Source: Moraxella osloensis
GTDB lineage: Bacteria; Pseudomonadota; Gammaproteobacteria; Pseudomonadales; Moraxellaceae
DNA: 35,189 bases
Direction: 5' to 3'
Assembly: GCF_001553955.1 (NCBI RefSeq)
Contig: NZ_CP014237.1
Location: forward strand, 1 to 35,189
A program made the translations under genes and the position numbers. The notes beneath the pieces were generated by a model. It ran no database searches and was not told where the DNA came from. It worked only from the letters and a program-made list of their open reading frames with translations. This document shows positions 14,959 through 23,364 of this stretch, piece after piece. Position 1 is the first letter of the stretch. Each line of letters begins with the position of its first letter.

Positions 14959-16437
14959 TTATTTAATATACCATGCCCAAGGTTTTTCAGCGTTATAGCT
15001 GGTTATCTGTTTAGTTTCTAAATAATTTTCTAACCCCCAAATACCTAACTCCCTTCCAATTCCACTTTGCTTACATCCTCCCCAAGGTGCTTCTATGAAT
15101 GTGGGTTGAGAACAGTTAATCCAAACAATACCTGCCCTAAGCTGACGGGCGACACGATGGCAGCATGCCAAATCTTTTGACATTACAGCACCCGCCAGAC
15201 CAAATATAGAATTATTTGCTGATTTGACCGCTTCATGTTCCGATTTAAATTGTCGAATACTCACCACAGGACCGAAAATTTCATCTGTCCATAAGGGATG
15301 ATTTTCTGGCACATCAACGAAAATGGTCGGTTCAATAAAATACCCCTGTAGCAGATGATTAGGTCTTTTGCCACCGATTAATAGCCTAACTTTGTCTTGA
15401 ACACCTTGATTGACAGCAGCCATGACTTTTTTGTATTGAGTTTCATTGACCAAGGGCCCAAGTTTGACACCATCTTCAAAACCATTACCAATATGAATTT
15501 TTTGACTTTCTTCAACAAGCCTTGAGATTAGTTTCGGATAGATACCCTCTTGCACCAACACGCGAGAGGTAGCAGAGCAGACTTGCCCTTGGTTCCAAAA
15601 GATACCAAACATGATCCATTCCACCGCAGCGTCAATATCACTGTCATCGAAGATGATAAAAGCTGATTTACCGCCTAGTTCTAGGCTGATATTTTTAACA
15701 TTAACGGCGGATGAGCGCATAATCTGTTTTCCCACAGGGACGCTGCCCGTAAAAGCTACTTTATCAATATCTGGATGATCTGTGAGGTAAGAACCGATAT
15801 CATGTCCATAGCCTGTGAGGATATTCAAAACGCCGCAGGGTAATCCGATCTTGTCGGCAATACGTCCAAGTTCAATCGCCGTCAAGGAAGTTACTTCAGA
15901 AGGTTTTAAAATCATGGTACAACCTGCGGCTAAGGCAGGTGCGACCTTCCAAGCCGCCATGAGTAGGGGGTAGTTCCAAGGGATTATTGCACAAGCGACG
16001 CCGATCGGCTCTTTTCGAATCATACACTCAAATCTATCATCACTAAGGCTTAACGGTGTCTCTCTATGTTCATCAAGTGATTCAGCAAGGTTGGCATAGA
16101 ATTCAAAGCAGCCTGCGGCATCACTTACATCCCATTCCGCTTCTGCGTAGGGTTTGCCATTATCTTTTACCTCTAAGGTTGACAGTTCTGCTAAACGATT
16201 ACGAATTTCATTGGCGAAAGCTCGTAAAAATATTGCTCTTTGCTTGCCAGATAAATTACACCATGAGCCATTATCAAATGCTGCTCGTGCTGCTTCGACA
16301 GCGAGTCTTGCGTCATCTAACCCAGCACGTGCCACTTGTGCAATAACTTGTTCGGTACTTGGATCGATACTGTAAAACGTGTTACCCTTTCGTGGACTAG
16401 TCCATTTTCCATTGATAAACAATTGGTTATAGTTCAT
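14959..16437 (-). CDS. NAD-dependent aldehyde dehydrogenase, betaine/aminoaldehyde type
   Basis: A 492-residue ALDH-superfamily enzyme. Active-site residues are present: Asn155 (IIPWNYP), Glu253 (SLELGGKS) and Cys287 (WNQGQVCSAT). The C-terminal pattern APWGGCKQSGIGRELGIWGLENYLETKQIT and the overall sequence resemble betaine-aldehyde and aminoaldehyde dehydrogenases, including plant BADH/AMADH. It lies between eutBC and the amine cluster and faces eutC, so it may oxidise acetaldehyde from ethanolamine or an aminoaldehyde from the other cluster. Substrate choice cannot be read from the sequence. AAGGATAGATACGC precedes the ATG. A terminator separates it from mmsA, so it probably has its own promoter at 16438-16565. 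Confidence 0.85.
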   Translation of the reverse strand: MNYNQLFINGKWTSPRKGNTFYSIDPSTEQVIAQVARAGLDDARLAVEAARAAFDNGSWCNLSGKQRAIFLRAFANEIRNRLAELSTLEVKDNGKPYAEAEWDVSDAAGCFEFYANLAESLDEHRETPLSLSDDRFECMIRKEPIGVACAIIPWNYPLLMAAWKVAPALAAGCTMILKPSEVTSLTAIELGRIADKIGLPCGVLNILTGYGHDIGSYLTDHPDIDKVAFTGSVPVGKQIMRSSAVNVKNISLELGGKSAFIIFDDSDIDAAVEWIMFGIFWNQGQVCSATSRVLVQEGIYPKLISRLVEESQKIHIGNGFEDGVKLGPLVNETQYKKVMAAVNQGVQDKVRLLIGGKRPNHLLQGYFIEPTIFVDVPENHPLWTDEIFGPVVSIRQFKSEHEAVKSANNSIFGLAGAVMSKDLACCHRVARQLRAGIVWINCSQPTFIEAPWGGCKQSGIGRELGIWGLENYLETKQITSYNAEKPWAWYIK

Positions 16438-16564
16438 GCGTATCTATCCTTATTGTAATGATAATATTATTTGATAAGTTTTAGAAAACGTATAATTGAC
16501 AGTGGTCAAATTTGATTGATAAGTCAGCTAGGGTTCGTTAAAAAGTTATTAATTATGTCAATGC

Positions 16565-16603
16565 AAAATCCTTTTAAACTTTGAGCACTTAAATTTAAAA
16601 GGA
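16565..16603 (-). terminator. Intrinsic terminator after mmsA
   Basis: TCCTTTTAAA (16569-16578) and TTTAAAAGGA (16594-16603) are exact inverted repeats. On the minus strand the stem is followed by TTTT. It should end the SDR-to-mmsA operon. Confidence 0.6.
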
Positions 16604-16615
16604 AAATCATGGCAA

Positions 16616-18118
16616 TTATAAATTAGGCATCGAAAACTGTGCCCCCTCTCTCAGACTAGAAGACGGCCAACGTTGGGTTATAGTTTTACGACGAGTATAA
16701 AACCGAATCCCATCTTGACCATATACATGCAAATCGCCAAACAATGAGCGTTTCCACCCCCCAAAGCTATGATAGGCAACGGGTACAGGCAATGGCACAT
16801 TCACGCCTACCATACCCACCATTACGTTATCGCAAAAATAGCGGGCTGCTTCCCCATCACGTGTGTAAATACAGGTGCCGTTGCCATATTCATGATTATT
16901 AATCAATTGTAAAGCATCTGCCATTGTTTCAACCCGAATCACTTGCAGGACAGGTCCAAAAATTTCCGCTTTATAGCTATCCATGTCGGGCTTAACATGA
17001 TCAATCAAGGTTGCTCCCACATAGAAGCCCTCCTCAAAACCAGACACACTGATATTGCGACCATCAACGATAATCGTAGCGCCTTGCTGTTCTGCACTGG
17101 TAATGTGAGCAACGACCTTGTCTTTATGTGCTTGGGTAATCAACGGACCAAAATCATTGCTATTGTTAGCGTAGGGCCCACACTTTAGCTTAGCCATCGC
17201 ATTAGACAAGTTTGAGATTAATTGATCGCCAATATCTTTGCCAACGGTTACGGCGACTGATAGTGCCATACATCGTTCGCCTGACGAGCCAAAAGCCGCA
17301 CCGAGCAATGAGTTAACAACATTGTCTAGATCAGCATCTGGCATTACAATCGCATGATTTTTTGCCCCACCTAGTGCTTGGCATCGTTTACCATAAGCGG
17401 CTGCAGTCTGGTAAATGTATTCAGCAATAGGTGTTGAGCCCACAAAGCTAACCGCTTGTACTCTACTATCAGTGAGAAGTGTATCCACTGCTTCCTTATC
17501 ACCATTGACGATATTAAAAACACCGTTGGGTAAACCCGCTTGACACATCAATTCTCCGATAAACATCGTTGAACTGGGATCGCGTTCAGAAGGTTTTAAT
17601 ACAAATGTATTGCCACACACCAACGCCATAGGAATCATCCATAAGGGCACCATGGTTGGGAAATTAAAGGGGGTAATACCAGCCACCACACCAAGTGGAA
17701 CAAAATCACTCCAAGAATCAATGTCAGGTCCCACGTTTTTGGTATAGTCACCTTTTAGTAATTCAGGAGCACCGCAGGCATATTCCACCACTTCAATTCC
17801 CCGTTGTAGTTCACCTTTTGCATCGTGCAATATCTTGCCATGCTCTTCTCCGATAAGTTGGGCGATTTCCTCTGTGTGTTGTTCGAGTAATTCTTTGAAC
17901 TTAAACATCACACGAGCACGGCGCAATGGCGGAGTATTTTTCCATGCTGGAAAGGCAGCCTGTGCGGCACTGATGGCTTCTTCTACGGTTTGCTTCGACG
18001 CTAATGCTACTTGCTTGCTAACTATACCGTTTGAAGGATTATAAACTGCCTGTGTTCGCTGGGTATCTTCAATTTTTTTACCATTAATTAAATGCCCTAC
18101 TGTCGATAATTTTTCCAT
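16616..18118 (-). CDS. mmsA: CoA-acylating methylmalonate/malonate-semialdehyde dehydrogenase
   Basis: A 500-residue dehydrogenase of the MmsA family, which oxidises malonate semialdehyde or methylmalonate semialdehyde with NAD and CoA to acetyl- or propionyl-CoA plus CO2. Family hallmarks are the catalytic cysteine C283 in SSGERCMALSVAVTVG, TPFNFPTMVPLWM, QALGGAKNHAIVMPDAD and the C-terminal FYTRRKTITQRWPSS. This family lacks the general-base Glu of other ALDHs, in agreement with QALGGAKNH here. It follows the Tpa-like transaminase by 10 bp, which supports a joint beta-alanine or beta-aminoisobutyrate-type step: transamination to the semialdehyde, then acyl-CoA formation. Confidence 0.9.
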   Translation of the reverse strand: MEKLSTVGHLINGKKIEDTQRTQAVYNPSNGIVSKQVALASKQTVEEAISAAQAAFPAWKNTPPLRRARVMFKFKELLEQHTEEIAQLIGEEHGKILHDAKGELQRGIEVVEYACGAPELLKGDYTKNVGPDIDSWSDFVPLGVVAGITPFNFPTMVPLWMIPMALVCGNTFVLKPSERDPSSTMFIGELMCQAGLPNGVFNIVNGDKEAVDTLLTDSRVQAVSFVGSTPIAEYIYQTAAAYGKRCQALGGAKNHAIVMPDADLDNVVNSLLGAAFGSSGERCMALSVAVTVGKDIGDQLISNLSNAMAKLKCGPYANNSNDFGPLITQAHKDKVVAHITSAEQQGATIIVDGRNISVSGFEEGFYVGATLIDHVKPDMDSYKAEIFGPVLQVIRVETMADALQLINNHEYGNGTCIYTRDGEAARYFCDNVMVGMVGVNVPLPVPVAYHSFGGWKRSLFGDLHVYGQDGIRFYTRRKTITQRWPSSSLREGAQFSMPNL

Positions 18119-18128
18119 TTACTATTAC

Positions 18129-19469
18129 CTATGTTAACTGCTGACAAACCTCTGTTAAAACTTCGTCATAAATTTTTAATGCTTGTAACACTTCAGCTTC
18201 GTTGACTACGCACGGCGGGACAACATGGATACGATTATCCGTGATAAAAGTTATTAGTCCTTTTTTCGCACAACGCTTTTTGATGTCATTCATGATTTGA
18301 ACAGTCAACCTCTCTTTAGTTTGTTTCGACTTGACTAACTCAATTGCCCAAAAGACTCCCACACCTCGTACTTCACCGATGATTGTGTGTTTTTCTGCAA
18401 GTGCTTTAAGACCTGGTTCTAATACTTTGGTGCCAATATATTCTACATTGTCCAATATATTTTCTTCTTTCATAGCATCGATCGTCGCCACAATTGACGC
18501 CATTGCGAGTGGGTGTCCAGAATAGGTCAAGCCGCCAGGAAAAAATCTAGCATCAAAATAATCGCTAATTTTATCCGATAAGATAACCCCACCCACGGGG
18601 ATATAACCAGAGTTCACACCCTTAGCAAATGTAATCAAATCAGGCACTACCCCAAAATGCTCAAATGCAAACCATTTACCAGTACGGCCAAAGCCTGCCA
18701 TGACTTCATCTAAAATCAACACGATACCTTGTGTATTGCAAAGCTCACGCACCCCTTGCAGGTAGTTTCTTGGTGGCACCATAATCCCAGCCGTGCCTGG
18801 TATACTCTCAAGCAAAATGGCTGCAATACTGCTAGGACCTTCACTGTCAATCACAGTTTTTAAATGTTGTAAAGCGCGTTCACATTCTTCGTCTTCATTA
18901 GTGGCGTAAAATTCACTTCGATATAAATAGGGGCTAAATAAATGCACATGACCGAAAGCATACTCATTTGGGATACGACGACTATCGCCAGTTGCAGCGA
19001 TTGCTGCTCCTGTGTTGCCATGATAAGAGCGATAAGAAGACAGTACCTTGGTTCTACCCGTAAACAGCCTTGCCATACGAATAGCATTCTCATTGGCATC
19101 AGCCCCAGCGTTGGTAAAGAATACTTTTTTGAAGCCTGCGGGTGCTAATTCGACAATTCTTTTAGCCGCCTCATTTCTAGACAAGTTCGCCGTAGATGGT
19201 GCAATGGTGGCCAATTCTTGTGCTTGATCGATAATTGCTTGTACAACTTTGGGATGTTGGTGTCCAATATTGGTATTGACAAGCTGACTACTAAAATCTA
19301 AATATTCGTTGCCATCGAAATCCCATATAATAGACCCTTTGCCCGATTTGATTACTAAAGGTTTTAAGTTTTCTTGAATTGACCAAGAGTGAAAGACATA
19401 CTCATGATCCATGGTGGCAACCATCTTATTATTAATAGTATTCGTATAATTAGTTGATAAGATGTCCAT
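18129..19469 (-). CDS. Class III PLP transaminase, taurine/beta-alanine:pyruvate type
   Basis: A fold-type I, class III aminotransferase of 446 residues from ATG 19469. That start is chosen because AAAGGA lies seven bases upstream; the in-frame ATG 19475 directly abuts AAAGGA. Numbered from ATG 19475, Asp256 (LDEVMAGFGRTG) should hold the pyridine nitrogen of PLP, and Lys285 (TFAKGVNSGYIPVGG) should form the Schiff base. SSYRSYHGNTGAAIAATGD and the GFGRTGKWFAF stretch resemble taurine-pyruvate aminotransferases and relatives acting on beta-alanine-like amines. Next to mmsA, production of malonate semialdehyde is the simplest reading, but substrate is unproven. The gap to the upstream ETNPPL-like gene is about 57 bp. 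Confidence 0.82.
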   Translation of the reverse strand: MDILSTNYTNTINNKMVATMDHEYVFHSWSIQENLKPLVIKSGKGSIIWDFDGNEYLDFSSQLVNTNIGHQHPKVVQAIIDQAQELATIAPSTANLSRNEAAKRIVELAPAGFKKVFFTNAGADANENAIRMARLFTGRTKVLSSYRSYHGNTGAAIAATGDSRRIPNEYAFGHVHLFSPYLYRSEFYATNEDEECERALQHLKTVIDSEGPSSIAAILLESIPGTAGIMVPPRNYLQGVRELCNTQGIVLILDEVMAGFGRTGKWFAFEHFGVVPDLITFAKGVNSGYIPVGGVILSDKISDYFDARFFPGGLTYSGHPLAMASIVATIDAMKEENILDNVEYIGTKVLEPGLKALAEKHTIIGEVRGVGVFWAIELVKSKQTKERLTVQIMNDIKKRCAKKGLITFITDNRIHVVPPCVVNEAEVLQALKIYDEVLTEVCQQLT

Positions 19470-19526
19470 AGTCATTCCTTTAAAAAAATATAGTTAACGA
19501 ATCAAGCCATTTTTTTACTAATTAAA

Positions 19527-20837
19527 CTAAATGCGATATAAAACTTTATCTAAAGAATGTATCAGCATTGCTGCATCATTATTGCTAATGCACAAAGGAG
19601 GGCGGATTTTCAATACATCTGAATTTTTTCCTGATGCACCAATCAATATGCCTTCCTCTCTTAATTTATTAACAATGTATCTCGCGTTTTCTGTGCTGGT
19701 ACTATTATTACTAGTCATAACATCTACGGCTATAAATAAACCTGCACCACGTACTTGCCCTAGAATTGGATATTTATGAGATAAATTTACTAAATCATTT
19801 TTTAATTGCTCGCCTATGTTTTTTGCATTAAGCATTAAACTTTCTTCTTCTAATACATCTAATACTGCCATTCCAACGGCCGCTGCAACTGGATTGCCAC
19901 CAAAGGTATTAAAATAACTCGCTTCGTTGGCAAATCGCTTCAAAACGTTTGGTTTAACAGTAAGACCTGCGAGAGGATAGCCATTGCCCATCGGTTTGCC
20001 CATAGTCACAATGTCGGGCACAATCTCATGCCGAGCAAAACCCCACATATGCGAACCTGTTCTGCCAAACCCAGGTTGAACTTCATCGGCTATAAAAACG
20101 CCACCCGCGTCATGAATAAGATCAATCACTGGTCTGAAGAAACCCATCGGTTCAGCAAATACGCCATCACTTGTCATTAAGGTATCAATTAATATGCCAG
20201 CGAGTTTGATACCATGTCGTTGCATGTCCTTTAAAGCTGATTGAACATTTTCAACGAAATCTCGTGTAAACTGCTCAGGATGACTTGGGTCATAGGTGGG
20301 GATTTTGATTATACGTGCATCTTTGTGGATAGGCACATATTCCCCCATTGCTGGCGATAGCGAGGCAATACTTTCGGTAATGCCATGGTACGCATACTCT
20401 GTAATAATGAAACCTGTTCCGCCAGTAAAATCTTTCGCTATACGTAAAGCTAAATCATTCGCTTCACTGCCTGTGCAAGTGAACATGATATTTGCTAACT
20501 CAGCTGGCATTGTGGCAAGCAATCGCTCACCATAATTGATAATACCTTCATGCAAATACCGTGTATGCGTGCAAAGTTCGTGCGCCTGTTTGCAGAGGGC
20601 TTCGACTATTTTGGGATGGGAATGTCCCATCGAGGCGACATTGTTATAAAAATCTAAGTATTTATTGCCCTGTTTGTCAAAAAGATAAGCACCTTCGCCT
20701 TTAACAAATTGTAATGGGTGGTCATAAAACAATTGATATGCAGGACCCAAGGTGTTTTTTCGACGTTGTATCAGATCTTGCTCACTAACATCTAACTGAT
20801 GAAAGGTTGTTTCATCAAAAGCATTAACTTTCAACAT
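19527..20837 (-). CDS. Class III PLP enzyme resembling ethanolamine-phosphate phospho-lyase (ETNPPL/AGXT2L1)
   Basis: A 436-residue class III fold-type I enzyme. Its sequence follows the AGXT2L/ETNPPL branch: RRKNTLGPAYQLFY, the PLP-stacking YHG (150-152), Asp251 in FIADEVQPGFGRTG, Schiff-base Lys281 in VTMGKPMGNGYPLAG, and YFNTFGGNPVAAAVG. ETNPPL enzymes do not transaminate; they eliminate phosphate and ammonia from O-phosphoethanolamine or phosphohydroxylysine, giving acetaldehyde or a semialdehyde. The presence of an APH-fold kinase in the same cluster strengthens this reading. A conventional transaminase remains possible. It sits 10 bp after the permease gene in the same operon. Confidence 0.75.
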   Translation of the reverse strand: MLKVNAFDETTFHQLDVSEQDLIQRRKNTLGPAYQLFYDHPLQFVKGEGAYLFDKQGNKYLDFYNNVASMGHSHPKIVEALCKQAHELCTHTRYLHEGIINYGERLLATMPAELANIMFTCTGSEANDLALRIAKDFTGGTGFIITEYAYHGITESIASLSPAMGEYVPIHKDARIIKIPTYDPSHPEQFTRDFVENVQSALKDMQRHGIKLAGILIDTLMTSDGVFAEPMGFFRPVIDLIHDAGGVFIADEVQPGFGRTGSHMWGFARHEIVPDIVTMGKPMGNGYPLAGLTVKPNVLKRFANEASYFNTFGGNPVAAAVGMAVLDVLEEESLMLNAKNIGEQLKNDLVNLSHKYPILGQVRGAGLFIAVDVMTSNNSTSTENARYIVNKLREEGILIGASGKNSDVLKIRPPLCISNNDAAMLIHSLDKVLYRI

Positions 20838-20847
20838 AGTTCACTCG

Positions 20848-22368
20848 CTATTTGTCATCTAATGTGATTCTGCCAATTACTTGATATCTGCTTGGATCAC
20901 GATATTTAAAATAAAGTCCTAATGATATACCCGCGAAAAATGTTACTAGAACAATGTAAGGGATAAATTTATATAATAGGGAATTTACAGCAGCCCCAGC
21001 CGCAAAAGCCATATTCACCCACAATAAATAAACTACGTATAGCATTCCTATTCCACCAAAAAATGGTGCAATGCCTGTTTTAAACCAATGAGCTTTAGAC
21101 TTATTTTCAGAATTAAAATAAAAGTATCCAATGATTGCGAATGCACATAAGGCTTGTACAATCATAATTCCCATCGTTCCCAAAATAGCTAACAGAGTAT
21201 ATAAATCTGCATATGGATCTTTACCAAACAAATAAAATAGTAAGACGATAACGGTCGCAATAACGGCTTGGATATTAGAAGCAATGTGAGGTGAGCCATG
21301 CTGAGAATGTGTTGCACCTAAAGTTGAGCCTAATTGAGGTAATAAATTTTCACGACCTAAAGCATATAAATATCTTGCAGCACAATTGTGAAACGCTAAT
21401 CCACATGCGAATGAACCTGTGATGACTAATGTTTTAAATAATGTTACCGCCCATTCACCATAGTACTGTCTAGTAGGGGTATAAAAAATTTCTGCAGCAG
21501 TAGCGGGATCTTGGGCTAGATGAATTGATTGTTCAATACCAGTACCTATAATTGCCATCCATGAGATAAAAACATAGAAGAGACCAATACCTATAACCGC
21601 AATCATCGTAGCTAAAGGTATAATTTTTTTAGGGTTTCTAGATTCTTCCCCATACATGGCTGTAGATTCAAAACCCACCCATGACCAAAATGCGAAAAAC
21701 AAACCCAAACTAGCATTAGCGGTTGCAATACCAGCCGCTGGAGTAAAGGCGTTTAAAGGGTTGATTGTTTCTAGGTGATAACCCGTGGGACTACCCCCAT
21801 GCACAAAAATTGCAACTGCCATTGCTAAAAGCATCAATATTTCTAATATTAGAAATAATCCCAATACCTTAGCAGCTAAATTGATATCAAAATAACTCAA
21901 AAGTCCATTTGCTATTAGCATAATGAGAGCAAAAACAATCCATGAAACTTTTATATGGAAGACGCTTGATATCAGATCCTGGCAGAAAAACGAAAATATT
22001 CCAATGAGTGCTGCTTCAAAAACAATATAGGTTAGCGTTACAGTTAACCCAGATCCCAACCCTACAACTCGCCCTAATCCATGAGAAATAAAAGAATAAA
22101 AGGCACCTGTTGCTGTTATATGTTTGGCCATTTCGGCATAACCGATAGCAAAGAAGCTGAGAATAATGGTAGCTACCATAAAACCAGCAGGAGCAAACTG
22201 TCCATTACCACTACCAACAGCGATTGGCACATTACCAAGCATGGCTGTAATTGGTGCAGCGGTCGCTATAGTCATAAACAAGACACTAAATAAGCCAATT
22301 GAGTCTGCTTTTAATCGTTGTACATCGTTATTAACTAAGGTTGCTGAAATACTTGAATTAATTGACAT
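20848..22368 (-). CDS. APC-superfamily amino acid/amine permease
   Basis: A 506-residue membrane transporter with about twelve hydrophobic segments. LKADSIGLFSVLFMTIATAAPITAMLGNVPIAVGSGNG at the N terminus and SWVGFESTAMYGEESRNPKKIIPLAT in the middle place it in the amino acid-polyamine-organocation superfamily. It probably imports the substrate of the surrounding kinase/lyase/transaminase cluster. It differs from the eat permease at 11198, which argues that the two clusters handle different or only partly overlapping amines. The ribosome-binding region is a homopolymer tract (22373-22387). Confidence 0.85.
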   Translation of the reverse strand: MSINSSISATLVNNDVQRLKADSIGLFSVLFMTIATAAPITAMLGNVPIAVGSGNGQFAPAGFMVATIILSFFAIGYAEMAKHITATGAFYSFISHGLGRVVGLGSGLTVTLTYIVFEAALIGIFSFFCQDLISSVFHIKVSWIVFALIMLIANGLLSYFDINLAAKVLGLFLILEILMLLAMAVAIFVHGGSPTGYHLETINPLNAFTPAAGIATANASLGLFFAFWSWVGFESTAMYGEESRNPKKIIPLATMIAVIGIGLFYVFISWMAIIGTGIEQSIHLAQDPATAAEIFYTPTRQYYGEWAVTLFKTLVITGSFACGLAFHNCAARYLYALGRENLLPQLGSTLGATHSQHGSPHIASNIQAVIATVIVLLFYLFGKDPYADLYTLLAILGTMGIMIVQALCAFAIIGYFYFNSENKSKAHWFKTGIAPFFGGIGMLYVVYLLWVNMAFAAGAAVNSLLYKFIPYIVLVTFFAGISLGLYFKYRDPSRYQVIGRITLDDK

Positions 22369-22372
22369 CTTA

Positions 22373-22387
22373 CCCCCCCTTTTTTTT
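22373..22387 (-). promoter_or_regulatory. Homopolymeric ribosome-binding region of the permease gene (A8G7)
   Basis: On the minus strand eight A run into seven G, followed by TAAG and the ATG at 22368. The G tract must serve as Shine-Dalgarno sequence and overlaps the end of the SDR gene. Such tracts change length by slippage. Confidence 0.6.
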
Positions 22388-23153
22388 ACGTTGTTAAAGA
22401 CTCTGGTAATATTTGCCCACCGTCGACAATAATTGTTTGCCCTGTGATATAGCCTGCTTCTTTTGATGATAAGAACAAGGCTGCATAAGCAATATCATCA
22501 ACTGAACCTAACTTTTTAAGTGGAATGGAAGCTGCCATGTTAGCTATATATTGTTCGCCCATGCCTTCAAGTCCCTCAGTTAGAATATTGCCAGGTAATA
22601 CAGCATTCACCGTAATATGGTCTTTAGCAAGCTCTAAAGCGGCAGATCGCATAAACCCTAATTGAGCAGCTTTACTTGCTGCATAGTGAGACCAACCTGC
22701 GTAACCTGTAACAGGTCCTGTGATTGAAGAGGTCAAAATAATCCGACCATACTCAGCGTGTTTTAAATAAGGCAAAGCCGCTTTTACACAAAAAAATGTC
22801 CCTTTAGCATTTGTCGATAAAACTTCATCCCAATTACTCTCTGACATCGATTCAATGGCAATTGATGGAAATATGCCTGCGTTACAACATAAGATATCTA
22901 TTCCACCTTGAGAAGCATTCACATGCTCCATTAGTTTATTCATCTCTCCTAAATTTGAAACATCAGCGACTATGCCAGATACGTCATAGCCTAATCCGAT
23001 TAATTGATTCAATGCGCTGTCTAGTTTTTTTTGACTGCGTGATGTAATAGTCACTTTTGCGCCTTGTTTACCAAACACTTTAGCAATGCCCAATCCAATG
23101 CCACTACTACCGCCGGTTACTACAACGCTTTTACATTTAATACTGGTTAACAT
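22386..23153 (-). CDS. Short-chain dehydrogenase/reductase (FabG-like)
   Basis: A 255-residue SDR from ATG 23153, chosen because AAGGAG precedes it by nine bases; the frame extends upstream to 23252 without support. The cofactor motif TGGSSGIGLGIAKVFG, CNAGIF, Ser in LTSSIT and the catalytic YAASK are present, and the C-terminal GGQILPESL is typical of a FabG-like subgroup. The arginine pair TSRSQKK after the second strand suggests NADP(H). It is the first gene of the minus-strand operon and could reduce or oxidise a hydroxy/keto intermediate of the cluster; the substrate is unknown. Confidence 0.85.
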   Translation of the reverse strand: MLTSIKCKSVVVTGGSSGIGLGIAKVFGKQGAKVTITSRSQKKLDSALNQLIGLGYDVSGIVADVSNLGEMNKLMEHVNASQGGIDILCCNAGIFPSIAIESMSESNWDEVLSTNAKGTFFCVKAALPYLKHAEYGRIILTSSITGPVTGYAGWSHYAASKAAQLGFMRSAALELAKDHITVNAVLPGNILTEGLEGMGEQYIANMAASIPLKKLGSVDDIAYAALFLSSKEAGYITGQTIIVDGGQILPESLTT

Positions 23154-23364
23154 CAGATACTGCTCCTTGATTGGATGACTCATATTTGAGAATGCGCCAG
23201 AATGCATTTTTTTTCTTGGCATTAGAGGACATTTTTTATCGTTTAGTGTCAAATTGCGGTGTTGTTGCCTTTAGAAGACAAGTTTTTATTTTGCAAAGAC
23301 AAGAAAATCTAAAAATTTTAATTTAAATTCATCTTATCGCAGTTAATGATAGGAGCAACTCAAC
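23154..23364. promoter_or_regulatory. Divergent control region with an AGACAAG direct repeat
   Basis: AGACAAG occurs at 23276-23282 and 23297-23303, exactly 21 bp apart, that is two helical turns on one DNA face. This is the usual arrangement for AraC-family activators, and one such gene lies in this cluster. The region separates the SDR operon (minus) from the kinase gene (plus). TTGACA on the minus strand (about 23252-23247) could be a -35, but I see no well-spaced -10. Confidence 0.5.

Noticed and set aside
16616-18118. MmsA as an acetaldehyde-CoA dehydrogenase (EutE)
   Set aside because: The active-site and C-terminal motifs are those of methylmalonate-semialdehyde dehydrogenase; EutE is a different family.
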